In this document: piece after piece, positions 35,649 to 45,131 of the stretch
Layout: each line of letters begins with the position of its first letter
Position numbering within the stretch: position 1 is the first letter of the stretch
NCBI RefSeq assembly: GCF_044336245.1
Contig: NZ_CP172346.1
Location: 992,001 to 1,056,000 of the forward strand
Reading direction: 5' to 3'
Length of the DNA: 64,000 nt
Source: Schlesneria sphaerica
GTDB taxonomy: Bacteria > Planctomycetota > Planctomycetia > Planctomycetales > Planctomycetaceae
Translations under genes and position numbers: made by a program
Notes under the pieces: generated by a model
Databases searched by the model: none
What the model was told of the DNA's origin: nothing
Seen by the model: the letters and a program-made list of their open reading frames with translations, nothing else

Positions 35649-36752
35649 ATGTCTGATGATCACTGTGCCAACCTCGAATTTCGTCCTCGGCTCCCTCGCG
35701 ACAAATCGGTAGGGATCGGCTGTATCGGTGCCGGTTTCATCATGTCCGATTGTCATCTGGTTGCGTATCGGCAAGCGGGATTCAATCCCGTCGCGATCGC
35801 TGCACGCCGACAGGAACAGGCCGATTCCGTCGCACATCGCCATGGCATTCTCAATGTGTACACGGACTACAATGAGCTGCTTGCCAACCCGGCTGTGCAA
35901 GTCGTCGACGTTGCTGTTCCCCCCGATTTGCAGCTTTCAGTAATCCAGCAGATTGTGACTCACGCAGATCACATCCGCGGGGTGCTGGCTCAAAAGCCGC
36001 TGGGGGTCGACTACCAACAGGCGGTTGAAGCTGTGCGGCTTTGTCGCGAAGCAGGAATCACTCTGTCGGTCAACCAGAACATGCGGTATGACCAGTCGGT
36101 GCGAGCGTGTCGCTCGCTGCTGGACAGTGGCAAGCTGGGTGAACCGGTTCTCGCGACCATCGACATGCGCGCGATTCCGCACTGGATGCCGTGGCAGTCC
36201 CGACAGGGATGGGTGACGCTGCGGATCATGAGTATTCATCATCTCGACACGCTCAGGTACTGGTTTGGCGACCCGGTGCGGGTTTACGCGAGCGTGCGTC
36301 CCGATCCCCGCACGACATTTCCACACGAAGACGGAATCTGCCTGTACATTCTCGAATATGCCAACGGGCTGCGAGCCATGGGATGTGATGACGTCTGGGC
36401 AGGGCCATCCAAGGAGGGATCCGCCGCCGACATTGGCATCCGCTGGCGGGTCGAAGGAACATCCGGCATGGCGCGAGGCACCATTGGTTGGCCAAGTTAC
36501 CCGGAACGAACTCCCAGCACGCTCGATTACACCACAACGCAGTCCCCGCAGTGGCACATGCCACGGTGGGATGAAGTCTGGTTCCCCGATGCCTTCGTCG
36601 GTCCGATGGCTCAGCTGTTGTGTGCCCTCGAAGACAATCAGATTCCAGAAATCAGCGCTGAAGACAACTTGAAGACGATGGCTCTCGTTGAAGCCTGCTA
36701 CCGTTCGGCCAGGGAACATCGGGCCGTCGAACTGACCGAAATCACGGGATAA
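35649..36752 (+). CDS. Gfo/Idh/MocA family oxidoreductase
   Basis: 367 residues from the ATG at 35649, six bases after AAGGAA. N-terminal Rossmann fold IGCIGAGFIMSDCHL, DVAVPPDLQL and AQKPLGVDY, whose Lys is the usual catalytic residue (the common EKP reads QKP). The C-terminal alpha/beta domain begins about LSVNQNMRYDQSV and includes HHLDTLRYWFG. Family members oxidise or reduce sugars, inositols and related alcohols with NAD(P). It ends the transporter/SDR/E1/E2 run, supporting a sugar or polyol-derived substrate for the cluster. Confidence 0.88.
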   Translation: MSDDHCANLEFRPRLPRDKSVGIGCIGAGFIMSDCHLVAYRQAGFNPVAIAARRQEQADSVAHRHGILNVYTDYNELLANPAVQVVDVAVPPDLQLSVIQQIVTHADHIRGVLAQKPLGVDYQQAVEAVRLCREAGITLSVNQNMRYDQSVRACRSLLDSGKLGEPVLATIDMRAIPHWMPWQSRQGWVTLRIMSIHHLDTLRYWFGDPVRVYASVRPDPRTTFPHEDGICLYILEYANGLRAMGCDDVWAGPSKEGSAADIGIRWRVEGTSGMARGTIGWPSYPERTPSTLDYTTTQSPQWHMPRWDEVWFPDAFVGPMAQLLCALEDNQIPEISAEDNLKTMALVEACYRSAREHRAVELTEITG

Positions 36753-36897
36753 ACTCCGTGGCAATTCTGGTGGAAATCCTGGAATTTCATTCCAATCAGG
36801 ATTGTTGCTGCGAATAATCAGATCCAGATTCTTCCCTCGTGGGGTTCGCCATTTCGTTCCTACCGTCGCTCCTTCTGTACGACCATCGGGCTAACGC

Positions 36898-38394
36898 ATG
36901 GAATCAGAAAAAGAAAAAACGGCTTCGGCCAGCGAACCGAAACGAAAGGCAACGTCCCAGCTTGGCAAGTACAGGCTGCTGAAAAAGCTGGGTCAGGGGG
37001 GAATGGGAGAAGTCTATCTCGCGGAAGACACGAAGCTCGGCCGTCAGGCTGCCGTCAAAGTATTGTCCAAGACGCTGGCCAGGGAAGCCGACTTCATCGG
37101 CCGCTTCCAGAAAGAAGCCCGCGCAATGGCGCGGATCAATCATGATAACGCCGTCCGCGTCTTTGATGTCGACGACGACCATGGACTGCATTATGTCGCG
37201 ATGGAATACGTCGATGGCAAAAGTATGCAGCAATGGCTCAATTCATTGGGCACGTTATCCGTCGGTGATGCACTGCATGTTGCGTTGCGCTGTGCAGAGG
37301 TCCTGCAATTCGCTCACAAGCAGAACCTCATTCACCGCGACATCAAGCCCGACAACATCATGCTCACCAGAAACGGCAAGGTGAAAGTGGCGGACTTTGG
37401 CCTGGCCAAAGCACTGGACGACGACCTTTCAATGACTGCCAGCGGGATGGGCCTCGGGACTCCCTACTACATGGCCCCCGAACAGGCGAGAAACGCGAAA
37501 CACGTCGACCGTCGGTCAGACATTTATGCCTTGGGCATCACGCTTTATCACCTGCTCACAGGACAGCTCCCTTTCAAGGGCGAATCCGTGATGGAAGTGA
37601 TCATGGCAAAAGAGTTAGGGAAGTACCCGCCCGCCCGCAAACTCAATCAGCAAGTTCCTGACAAGCTCGACCTGATCATCGGCAAGATGATCGAGAAGGA
37701 TCCGGCCCATCGCATGAAAGACTGCGATGAAGTCATCAAATTACTGGCGGGACTGGGCTTGGAAAACTCCTCATTGAGCTTCATCGAAACTGCGGACCGC
37801 GTCGTGCAATCCGCCGCTGCGAAGAAAGCGAACACATCGCCTGGTGAGCGCGTTGACTCGTCGCCCATTTCAAACCGCGCGAACGGGGGCACTCCGCCCT
37901 CTTCAGACCGCGAAGATGAAATCAAAGCACGAACCACGAAAGCGGGAACGACTTCACCCGTGGACCAGTGGATCGTCCAGTACAAGACTCCGCAGGGGAA
38001 AGAAACTCTGGGAAGGTTTACGACTCTGCAGCTCCAGACGGCGCTTAAAACCGGGATAATCGATCTGAAGGCACGGATCAAAAAAAATCCCGTCGACAGC
38101 TTTGTCCCGATTGGCTTCTACCCCGAGTTTGAGAGAGCCGTCGAAGGACGTCTGGTCAAAGAGAAGGCCGAGCGAAAATCCGCCGGGCTGAAATCGGAAT
38201 TCGACAAGATCGGACGGCAGTACGACCGCCGCGCATGGACTCGCTGGCTCAAAGATCTGGTATCGGGAACGGCGGGGCTGGTGACGTTCATTCTCTGGTT
38301 GGCGTTTGTATTCGGAGGTCTGGCTGCGGTGATTATTTTTCGCCAGCAGATCTGGGACTCGATGGCCAACTTCCTCAATTCGTTGCAGAAATGA
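36898..38394 (+). CDS. Membrane-anchored Ser/Thr kinase with GYF-like domain
   Basis: 498 residues. The kinase domain (about 24-290) has GQGGMGEVY, Lys54 of AAVKVL, H146RDIKPDN, D166FGLAK and MAPEQARN, so it should be active. A low-complexity linker follows. Residues about 356-415 (DQWIVQYKTPQGKETLGRFTTLQL...) look like a GYF_2-type domain, found in bacterial proteins with W-x-V...G-x-x-G-x-F/T patterns. A transmembrane helix near 455-482 (GLVTFILWLAFVFGGLAAVII) places the kinase in the cytoplasm with a short outer tail. No sensor domain lies outside. Confidence 0.9.
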   Translation: MESEKEKTASASEPKRKATSQLGKYRLLKKLGQGGMGEVYLAEDTKLGRQAAVKVLSKTLAREADFIGRFQKEARAMARINHDNAVRVFDVDDDHGLHYVAMEYVDGKSMQQWLNSLGTLSVGDALHVALRCAEVLQFAHKQNLIHRDIKPDNIMLTRNGKVKVADFGLAKALDDDLSMTASGMGLGTPYYMAPEQARNAKHVDRRSDIYALGITLYHLLTGQLPFKGESVMEVIMAKELGKYPPARKLNQQVPDKLDLIIGKMIEKDPAHRMKDCDEVIKLLAGLGLENSSLSFIETADRVVQSAAAKKANTSPGERVDSSPISNRANGGTPPSSDREDEIKARTTKAGTTSPVDQWIVQYKTPQGKETLGRFTTLQLQTALKTGIIDLKARIKKNPVDSFVPIGFYPEFERAVEGRLVKEKAERKSAGLKSEFDKIGRQYDRRAWTRWLKDLVSGTAGLVTFILWLAFVFGGLAAVIIFRQQIWDSMANFLNSLQK

Positions 38395-38574
38395 CGGAGT
38401 CGCAGACGGCTGGTCCGATTTCCGGGCAGCAGTTATAATTCCCGAGCCGTGAACGATTTGAAGGCCAACGTGAGCGTCCGATTGCGAGGTGCTCAATGGC
38501 TTTCTGACTCTAGCCTTAATCGCCGATTCTCCGCGTGAGAACGACGGTTTACTCTTTAGAATTGAAGTACTGCG

Positions 38575-39700
38575 ATGGACAATGATCTGAAAGATGACTG
38601 CCAGAATTTGATTGAACGCATCCTCCATCTGCGGGGGTCTCTTTGACTGCGATTCCAAGAATCGCCGAATTGCCGAAATCAACGACGCCATGGGCCAGCC
38701 AGGCTTCTGGGACAACCAGGACAAAGCACAGGCTCAGGTGAATGAGCTCAAGACGCTGAACGGCGTCCTCAAGCCGATTAATGAGCTGTTTTCCGGATCC
38801 GAAGATCTCGCCGTTCTGCTGGAATTTGCCGAAGCAGACGAATCGCCCGAAACCATTGCCGAGATTCAGCAGACCGTTGACCGCCTTAAACAGCAGTTCG
38901 ACGAAGTCGAATTGCAAGCCATGCTGTCCGCTCCAGAAGACGGGAATTCAGCCTACGTCGCCATCCAAGCGGGTGAAGGAGGCACGGACGCGCAGGACTT
39001 TGCGGAAATGCTGATGCGAATGTATCAGCGATGGGCTGAACGTCGCGGCTTCGACGCCGAAATTCTGGATACTTCTCCCGCGGAAGAAGCAGGGATCCAT
39101 TCCGCCACCATCCTGATTCGCGGATCCTACGTTTTTGGATTGCTGAAAGGTGAGACTGGGATTCATCGATTGATCCGGATGAGCCCCTTTGATTCTGCTC
39201 ATCGGCGACAAACCTCGTTTGCCGCTGTCGACGTGACTCCGGAACTTGACGATAACATTTCGATCGAGATCGAGTGGGACGACCCCAAGACCATTCGCGA
39301 AGACATTTGTCGTGCGAGCGGTGCGGGTGGCCAGAAGGTTAACAAAACCGACTCGGCCATTCGATTGACCCATCTTCCGTCCAACACGGTGGTTCAGTGT
39401 CAGAACGAGCGAAGTCAGCACCAGAACCGAGCCCTTGCTCGCAAGATGATGATCGCCAAACTGTACCAGATCGAGATGGATAAGCGCGAAGCGGAAAACG
39501 CGGCACGCCGCGGCGAGAAGTCGCGGATCGGCTTCGGCGGTGAAACCATCCGTAGCTACGTGCTGCATCCCGAGTCTTACTGCAAGGATAACCGGTCCGA
39601 ATACAAGACGTCACATCCTCAGGCGACACTCGACGGCGATCTCGATCCGTGGATCGAAGCCTACATGCGATGGTGTCTCACGATGAAAGAAGGAAAGTGA
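38575..39700 (+). CDS. prfB: Peptide chain release factor 2, programmed +1 frameshift
   Basis: The true start is the ATG at 38575: MDNDLKDDCQNLIERILHL then RGSL to an in-frame UGA at 38644-38646. A +1 shift at CTT (38641-38643) continues as DCDSKNRRIAEINDAMGQ to 39700, giving about 374 residues. The second frame has SPF (RMSPFDSAHRR), the stop-codon-reading tripeptide of RF2, and the catalytic GGQ in SGAGGQKVNKTD, which releases peptide from P-site tRNA. Annotation from the shifted frame alone would start wrongly at a TTG near 38612. The mechanism autoregulates RF2: low RF2 slows UGA termination and favours the shift. A terminator follows at 39840-39889. Confidence 0.97.
38633..38647 (+). promoter_or_regulatory. 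prfB: prfB +1 frameshift site
   Basis: GGGGG (38633-38637), an SD-like stimulator, three bases, then the slippery CTT, UGA and C (38641-38647). The order and spacing equal those of E. coli prfB (AGGGGG-TAT-CTT-TGA-C). Confidence 0.97.
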
Positions 39701-39839
39701 TTCCTCACGACCCCGAACTTCTCACCCAGTCGTTCGGTGTTCCCTTCCCGATCGCCTGAGTGCCCGGAAATGTGTCATCATCAGAAACGAGCACAGTCCC
39801 ACGACCTCCGTACGAAATCGATCGTGAGCCTGTAAATGA

Positions 39840-39889
39840 GTCAGCCCGACGGACCACTTGGGTCTGCGGGCTGACCCTTCTTCTTTTGT
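39840..39889 (+). terminator. Probable terminator after prfB
   Basis: GTCAGCCCG (39840-39848) pairs with CGGGCTGAC (39867-39875), extended inside by a GGACC/GGTCT stem with a wobble pair, and is followed by the T-rich CCTTCTTCTTTT. About 140 bases past the stop. Confidence 0.7.
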
Positions 39890-39923
39890 GTGAGACGTCC
39901 TGAGAAACTCATTTTCAGATTGC

Positions 39924-39962
39924 GGTCTGACGGACCACTGCGTGACCGTGGTCCGTCAGACC
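39924..39962 (-). terminator. Long hairpin after the dimethylformamidase-like gene
   Basis: A perfect 15-bp stem (39924-39938 with 39948-39962) around a 9-base loop, 35 bases beyond the minus-strand stop at 39997. The T-run is poor on the minus strand, while the plus strand has a pyrimidine run after it. It may end transcription from either side. Confidence 0.5.
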
Positions 39963-39996
39963 GGCTACTTCTCTTTCAGGACATCCAGCACTGTCT

Positions 39997-41532
39997 CTAC
40001 TTGATCGCACGACGCAACAGGTTGTGCGTAATTCGCTGGACGCGTTCATCCGGTCCGTGCGGACGACTCCAGTGGGACCACGGGAGCATGTGCCCTGGAG
40101 GACTTGATAAGTCCTGGCACCAGAAGATCGTCGACGCATTGAAGACAAAGTTATTTTTCGGGCCCGGATAGATCGTGGCGGTCCAGTGCTGAGGCTGGGT
40201 TCCTCCCACGAGTGCCGTCCCCTTGCCGACAATTTCGAGACCGGGGATGTCTTCTGGCGGTTCACCGTGATACTCCCAGCCGATCAGCCCGGGGATACGG
40301 TCCCCTTCTTTCATGCCTGTTCCTTCGAAGATCCAATGATCCGGTTTGGTGCAGATCCAGTCGCCGCCACCGTTGACCGGTTCGACGTTACGGGATCCGA
40401 TCAGATAGCCCTCATCGGGACCGCGATGAGGGAACGGTCCATGCTGTTTTTCACGCAGTTCCGCATATTTATAGTCACCCCCATAAGGGCCACCACGAAA
40501 CATGATGCGATTAGGACGACCGTCAAAGCCTTGCCGCAGCGGAGTCACCCAGCAGACGGAATTCCCTGAAAAGAACAGCAGGTTCACACCGGAATCACGC
40601 AACTTGACAACGCTTTCATACTGGCGAATGTCCCAGTACTCATCGTGTCCAACACTCAAGAAGGCCTTGCATTTTAGAGCCCGATCCGGAGTCAGCATGT
40701 CACTGTTTGAACAATAGGTGACGTCGTATCCTTCTTTCTCGAGCCAGTACGACATGGGGAATTCAAAGCAAAGCCACTCACCGGAACCAATCGACTGCGG
40801 ATTTTCGTAGATCTGTGCATACTTGGCATAAGGCCGGTCAAAGCTGACGTCGGCCCACGGCCCCTGATTCCCTTTTGGATGCGTATAGACAGAATAGTTG
40901 TCTGGCCACTGGTTGTAGGCCTGCCAGGTATTGTCCGAACACTGGACCAGGATGTCAGCAGGGCGGTCGTCGGTCACAATGAAGACGACATAACTTTGCC
41001 AGTACCCCGCATCCGGACTTTCCTCAACAAGGCTCAGCCGTCCGAGGTAGACGCCGCTGGTCCAGTCGGCGGGAATCGTCAGCGTGGTTGTCGGTTCCCA
41101 GCGGCATTCATGAAGATTCTTTTCACCCGGGGCAGGCATCGGTTGCTTCTTACCGGGGAACGGGCCCAGCGTCTGCATCAGCCGTGCCCCTTTTCCCCCG
41201 TAGTACCCCGTCCGGAAGATTTCAATTTTGAAGGGTCGAACCGGATCACATGACACCATGATGTCGATGGTCTCGTTCGCCTTGACGCTTTGACGAGAAC
41301 AGTAGCCTTCGATGAATGGGCTGCGAAATCCGAGGTTCTTGTCGAGGCGAACTCGGGTCAACTGCCAGTCTGTCGATCCCGGCTGTTCATTCTCTTTCCC
41401 GATCAGTTCTCCCCGAGGAACAGGCGATGCGGCAATCGCATCAGCGCCATTCCCGGAAGTCAAATTCGATGCCATCGCTGCAACGGATCCGGCTGCAACG
41501 TGCTTGATCCAATCTCTGCGGTCCATGGTCAC
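39997..41532 (-). CDS. N,N-dimethylformamidase beta-subunit-like exported protein
   Basis: About 511 residues from a GTG at 41532, which has AAGGAG eight bases upstream; the ATG at 41526 and a long upstream frame are alternatives. The N-terminus (MDRRDWIKHVAAGSVAAMAS) is a twin-arginine-type signal. The body matches the C-terminal domain of the large subunit of N,N-dimethylformamidase: SVKANETIDIMVSC, FRTGYYGGKGARLM, DWTSGVYLGRLSL, PMSYWLEKEGYDVTYCSNSD, LSVGHDEYWD and NLLFFSGNSVCW. Many bacteria carry such proteins without any known amidase, so the substrate is open. Confidence 0.82.
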   Translation of the reverse strand: MTMDRRDWIKHVAAGSVAAMASNLTSGNGADAIAASPVPRGELIGKENEQPGSTDWQLTRVRLDKNLGFRSPFIEGYCSRQSVKANETIDIMVSCDPVRPFKIEIFRTGYYGGKGARLMQTLGPFPGKKQPMPAPGEKNLHECRWEPTTTLTIPADWTSGVYLGRLSLVEESPDAGYWQSYVVFIVTDDRPADILVQCSDNTWQAYNQWPDNYSVYTHPKGNQGPWADVSFDRPYAKYAQIYENPQSIGSGEWLCFEFPMSYWLEKEGYDVTYCSNSDMLTPDRALKCKAFLSVGHDEYWDIRQYESVVKLRDSGVNLLFFSGNSVCWVTPLRQGFDGRPNRIMFRGGPYGGDYKYAELREKQHGPFPHRGPDEGYLIGSRNVEPVNGGGDWICTKPDHWIFEGTGMKEGDRIPGLIGWEYHGEPPEDIPGLEIVGKGTALVGGTQPQHWTATIYPGPKNNFVFNASTIFWCQDLSSPPGHMLPWSHWSRPHGPDERVQRITHNLLRRAIK

Positions 41533-41642
41533 GGTTCTCACTCCTTCTAGTGGTGAAGAATTGTCGAGTACTGAGTTTGCACGAATCCTGTCGTACAGAG
41601 GAACAAATATGGAACCATGATGACAGAAGTGGCGCGACTTTG

Positions 41643-42200
41643 TCACAAGCCTGGAGGTGCACTTCCGGGAGTCATTCGGGCCAGCACACGGTGGCTTCCA
41701 AGCAGTTGCCCTTCGCAAAGGACTTCAAGCGCATAGGCACGCTCTTCCAACGCCACCAGTGGCAAACGAGGCAGTGGAAGTGAGACCTCGATCGTCTTGA
41801 GAGGATCATCGCATTCAATGGCGACTTCCGCCTGGAACAAGGACCGATTCTCTCGAAGTTCGACATACCGGACTTCAAATGTTTTGCGTTCTGAAAGCTC
41901 TGTCAGACTGAAGTAAACATACGGGGATCCTGCCTGCATCAACTGCTGAATGGGCTGGACGCGGCTCGAAGAATCCCCTTCCCCACCCTCTCCCGATCCA
42001 CCGGGACCTCGTTCCAACGGATGACCTCCACCCGAGCCCCCTCCTGTGACCGGTCCACTTTCCTGTGACGAGAAGTTCAGATGGGTGTTGGGGGTAAAGA
42101 AGATGGTTGAGAAGACACCACAGATGATGTGCTTACCGGTCGCCTGGTCCCGATAAACGTGATCGGCCAGCAACAGAGATTGAAGGATCGGCACAGCCAC
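41643..42200 (-). CDS. DUF6941-like protein with a glycine-rich linker
   Basis: 185 residues with a GTG start at 42200 and GGAG seven bases before it. Both ends fit a small beta-rich fold: ILQSLLLADHVYRDQATGKHIICGVFSTIF at the start and YFSLTELSERKTFEVRYVELRENRSLFQAEV later. Residues about 48-78 form a Gly/Ser/Pro-rich insert (VTGGGSGGGHPLERGPGG). It resembles DUF6941-type conserved proteins of unknown role. Cytoplasmic, no signal. It lies between hpnE and the formamidase-like gene on the same strand. Confidence 0.6.
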   Translation of the reverse strand: MAVPILQSLLLADHVYRDQATGKHIICGVFSTIFFTPNTHLNFSSQESGPVTGGGSGGGHPLERGPGGSGEGGEGDSSSRVQPIQQLMQAGSPYVYFSLTELSERKTFEVRYVELRENRSLFQAEVAIECDDPLKTIEVSLPLPRLPLVALEERAYALEVLCEGQLLGSHRVLARMTPGSAPPGL

Positions 42201-42513
42201 AAATTCACTCCATTTTCAATTTCTCATTCCGTCGGCATTCGAGGATTGAGGACAGATCGTCGGACACTTCCAGGTAACGACTCGATCAGTGGCAGCCACT
42301 GACTGGGGGCTTGCCACACTCAAGTGTTTCCTGCCGTTCTACGATCCTGACTGATCCCCAGCGACAGATTCCTGCACAGTTCAAGAACTCGCGACTCACG
42401 ACCTTCGCAACTTTGCGGCACCTGCTTTGCGAACATCGTAACCCGCGCCGGCAAGTTTCGGAAATGTGCTCGCTCGTGAACCTCATCGAGTTCCACACGA
42501 AAGATACTGACTT
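42201..42513. other. Gene-free stretch after hpnE
   Basis: About 310 bases between two minus-strand genes. A perfect hairpin TCAGTGG-CAG-CCACTGA sits at 42286-42302 but has no T-run. No gene seen. Confidence 0.4.
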
Positions 42514-43968
42514 TTATCCCGGTTCATTAGCGGGCAGCCCGTAGATGACTCGCGATAAAAAAGCCGTCTTCAGATTTGGACGAATCACTCTCTTCGGCTT
42601 ACCGAGTCGCGACAGAATATTCTCGGCGGCGAGATATCCGCTTCGCACAGCTCCTTCCATCGTCGCGGGCCAGCCGGTACGGGTCCAATCACCGGCCAGT
42701 TGAAGATTTGCTACAGGAGACTGTTGGGCAGGGCGGAGCCCATCGATTCCGGGGACCGGTGAGAAAACAGCGCGATGCTCGGTCACCTGTCGCGAATGCA
42801 GCAGGATCGCATTTGCCGTTTCCGGCCAGACCTCCGCTAATTCTTTCAAGACTTCCTGCTGGATATCCTCTTTGCTCCGCCCGCCAAGCTGATGACTGGC
42901 GCTGATCACAATCTGGTAGTAGAACGACTTTTCAACCACATCCGTCCCCTGCGAGCCCGCCAGCAAAGTACTCGCAGGAGTATTGCCAAGCAGTGTGCGA
43001 TTGAAGACCCACTGACAGAGTCGATCGACCAGGACGGCGTGAGGCAAATCCGTAATCGGTCGATCAAACCACAAATGAAGACTCGAGATCGGTGCGGGTT
43101 CGAGCTGCTCGATTCCCTGCAGGTCTGGATGGGAAGTTAAAGCGTCCGGCAGCAACGACCGGATTCGATGAAATGGAACCGCCGCGAGGAACTCGTCACC
43201 CTCAACGATTTCTCCTGAATTCAGACGGACCCCAGATACAATCTCACCCGCCATCTCAAATTTTTCGACGCCTGTTTGAAGTCGGATCTGGGACCCACGC
43301 GAGGTGAGCCATTCGACCAGAAGTCCTCCGTAGAGCGTTTCGAGGGGGACGGTGGGAATATCCACATACCACCCATCCCGATTGGCAAGAAACGCATCAA
43401 CGATCACCTTCCTCGCATGCGTCACCGAAATCCGATCGAGCGACTCGCTGAGGGCACTGACCAGCACCACAAACCAGAACCGGTTGACGACGTTCGTCGG
43501 CTGCCGGTGCTGCTTCAGCCACTCGCTGAAAGGGAGTGCCTCATCCGCCGAACTGACCGGTCTCGCCAGGGCTTTCAGCCCTCGTGCCAGTGCCTGCTTT
43601 TCCTGCCAGGACAAATACGACAGGCTGGCGAATCCCCCCAGAAGATGCAGCGGGGCTGGAAGTGGTCCTGCGGCGAAGCGATCGACCTTGCCGGAAGGCC
43701 CGACGAAGTGCAGTGCAGGTTCCCTGCGGAAGGAACTGGCCAAGCCTGTCGCTTCGCAGAAATGGCGAAAGTTGGTGCAGCATCCCAGCGTGACATGCTG
43801 GCAATTATCAATCTCACTACCCGTTGTCGGATCGTGGAAAGAGCTCGCCCGGCCTCCCAGCCGTATCCGGGATTCGAGCACCAGACAAGGTAAATTGCGT
43901 TCCGTTAAGGCCACGGCAGCCGCCAGACCGGCCAACCCCCCACCAACGATAACGATCCGAGGGGACAT
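42514..43968 (-). CDS. hpnE: Hydroxysqualene dehydroxylase
   Basis: 484 residues, FAD-dependent amine-oxidase fold. It reduces hydroxysqualene to squalene for hopanoid or sterol synthesis together with HpnC and HpnD, neither of which is in the window. The N-terminus has the FAD dinucleotide motif IVIVGGGLAGLAAAVALTE, followed by LGGRASSF and DNCQHVTLGCCTNFRHF, characteristic of HpnE. The C-terminal FAD segment is LQLAGDWTRTGWPATMEGAVRSGYLAA. The ATG at 43968 has GGAG upstream; the frame to 44052 runs into the mdh terminator and is rejected. Confidence 0.88.
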   Translation of the reverse strand: MSPRIVIVGGGLAGLAAAVALTERNLPCLVLESRIRLGGRASSFHDPTTGSEIDNCQHVTLGCCTNFRHFCEATGLASSFRREPALHFVGPSGKVDRFAAGPLPAPLHLLGGFASLSYLSWQEKQALARGLKALARPVSSADEALPFSEWLKQHRQPTNVVNRFWFVVLVSALSESLDRISVTHARKVIVDAFLANRDGWYVDIPTVPLETLYGGLLVEWLTSRGSQIRLQTGVEKFEMAGEIVSGVRLNSGEIVEGDEFLAAVPFHRIRSLLPDALTSHPDLQGIEQLEPAPISSLHLWFDRPITDLPHAVLVDRLCQWVFNRTLLGNTPASTLLAGSQGTDVVEKSFYYQIVISASHQLGGRSKEDIQQEVLKELAEVWPETANAILLHSRQVTEHRAVFSPVPGIDGLRPAQQSPVANLQLAGDWTRTGWPATMEGAVRSGYLAAENILSRLGKPKRVIRPNLKTAFLSRVIYGLPANEPG

Positions 43969-44035
43969 GAAGGCTCCGCTGATCGACATAGACTCAGGCA
44001 AAAAGAACAGTTCTTCGGGCGTTCCCACGACACAC

Positions 44036-44071
44036 AAAATGATCCCGTCCACCAGCGGCAGACGGGATCAT
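44036..44071 (-). terminator. Intrinsic terminator of mdh
   Basis: An 11-bp perfect stem (44039-44049 with 44061-44071), followed on the minus strand by ATTTTG, 65 bases after the mdh stop. It separates mdh from hpnE. Confidence 0.8.
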
Positions 44072-44135
44072 GTCCGGTTGAGCAACGACATGTGCGATGC
44101 ACTCAATGCATCGCACGCTGCGAAAGCTCGATGCA

Positions 44136-45131
44136 TCAGGGCAGCAGGTCACGAACGGTATCGCGTTCCTGCTTCAATTCATTGATGGTCTTGTCGATCT
44201 GCGAACGGCTGAATTCATCAATCTCGAAACCAGGCAGAACTCGCCAGTTCTTGCCGTCAGTGCTGAGCGGCAAACCGGTGACCAGACCTTCTTCGATTCC
44301 GTAGCTTCCGTCCGAGTAGACAGCGGCGCTGAAGCAGTCACCCGCGGCGGTCGGCGTTACGATGCTCTTCACCGTATCGAGTGCAGCATTGGCAGCACTT
44401 GCAGCGCTGGAAGCACCACGTGCTTTGATGACGGCAGCACCGCGCTGCTGAACGGTCGTGACGAAGTCACCCTTCAACCAGGCATGGTCGGAAATGACGC
44501 TGGTTGCTGGCTTGCCATCGATCTTGGTGTTGAGGAAGTCTGGGAACTGCGTCGAAGAATGGTTACCCCAGATCGCCAGATTGGTGACCGAAGCGACGGG
44601 TCGATTGGACTTCTGAGCCAGTTGAGCGGCGGCACGATTCTGGTCGAGACGCGTCATGGCGAACCAGCGATCACGTGGCACGTCCGGAGCGTGCGACATG
44701 GCGATCAGACAGTTCGTGTTACAGGGGTTTCCGACGACAACAACCCGGACGTCCTTGGCGGCTGCGGCCTGAATCGCTTTGCCGGTATTCGTGAAGATGG
44801 GGCCGTTGATACGGATGAGGTCAGAACGCTCCATCCCCTGCTTACGGGGAACGCTGCCGACGAGGATCGCGAAGTTGACATCACGGAATGCGTCTTCGAG
44901 ATGATCACTGTCGAACTTTTGCACCCCGGCCAGTGTCGGGAAAGCACAGTCGTCGAGTTCCATGTGGATCCCGTCCAATGCCCCGACCGCAGCAGGAAGT
45001 TCGATCAGGTGCAGAATCACAGGGCGATGGGCCCCGAAGATTTGGCCCGAGGCGAGTCGGAACAAGGACGCATAGCCAATCTGGCCGGCAGCACCGGTGA
45101 TCGCAACTCGAATGGGGGCAACGTCGGTCAT
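44136..45131 (-). CDS. mdh: Malate dehydrogenase
   Basis: 331 residues, usual length, of the cytosolic-type (group 2) NAD malate dehydrogenases, interconverting malate and oxaloacetate in the TCA cycle. Motifs: VAITGAAGQIGYASLFRLASG, LVGSVPRKQGMERSDLI, VVVVGNPCNTNCLIAM, MTRLDQNRAAAQLA and the active-site His in IWGNHSSTQFPDF. ATG at 45131 is preferred; AGGAG lies ten bases upstream. It is followed by its own terminator. A PEP-hydrolase-like gene lies 190 bases upstream on the same strand. Confidence 0.95.
   Translation of the reverse strand: MTDVAPIRVAITGAAGQIGYASLFRLASGQIFGAHRPVILHLIELPAAVGALDGIHMELDDCAFPTLAGVQKFDSDHLEDAFRDVNFAILVGSVPRKQGMERSDLIRINGPIFTNTGKAIQAAAAKDVRVVVVGNPCNTNCLIAMSHAPDVPRDRWFAMTRLDQNRAAAQLAQKSNRPVASVTNLAIWGNHSSTQFPDFLNTKIDGKPATSVISDHAWLKGDFVTTVQQRGAAVIKARGASSAASAANAALDTVKSIVTPTAAGDCFSAAVYSDGSYGIEEGLVTGLPLSTDGKNWRVLPGFEIDEFSRSQIDKTINELKQERDTVRDLLP

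Noticed and set aside
38612..39700. prfB frame starting at a TTG at 38612
   Set aside because: The prfB start at 38575 with the SD-like GGGGG and CTT-TGA-C shift site explains the N-terminus better.
43968..44052. Longer hpnE start at 44052
   Set aside because: It overlaps the mdh terminator hairpin and adds residues before the FAD motif; 43968 has a ribosome site.
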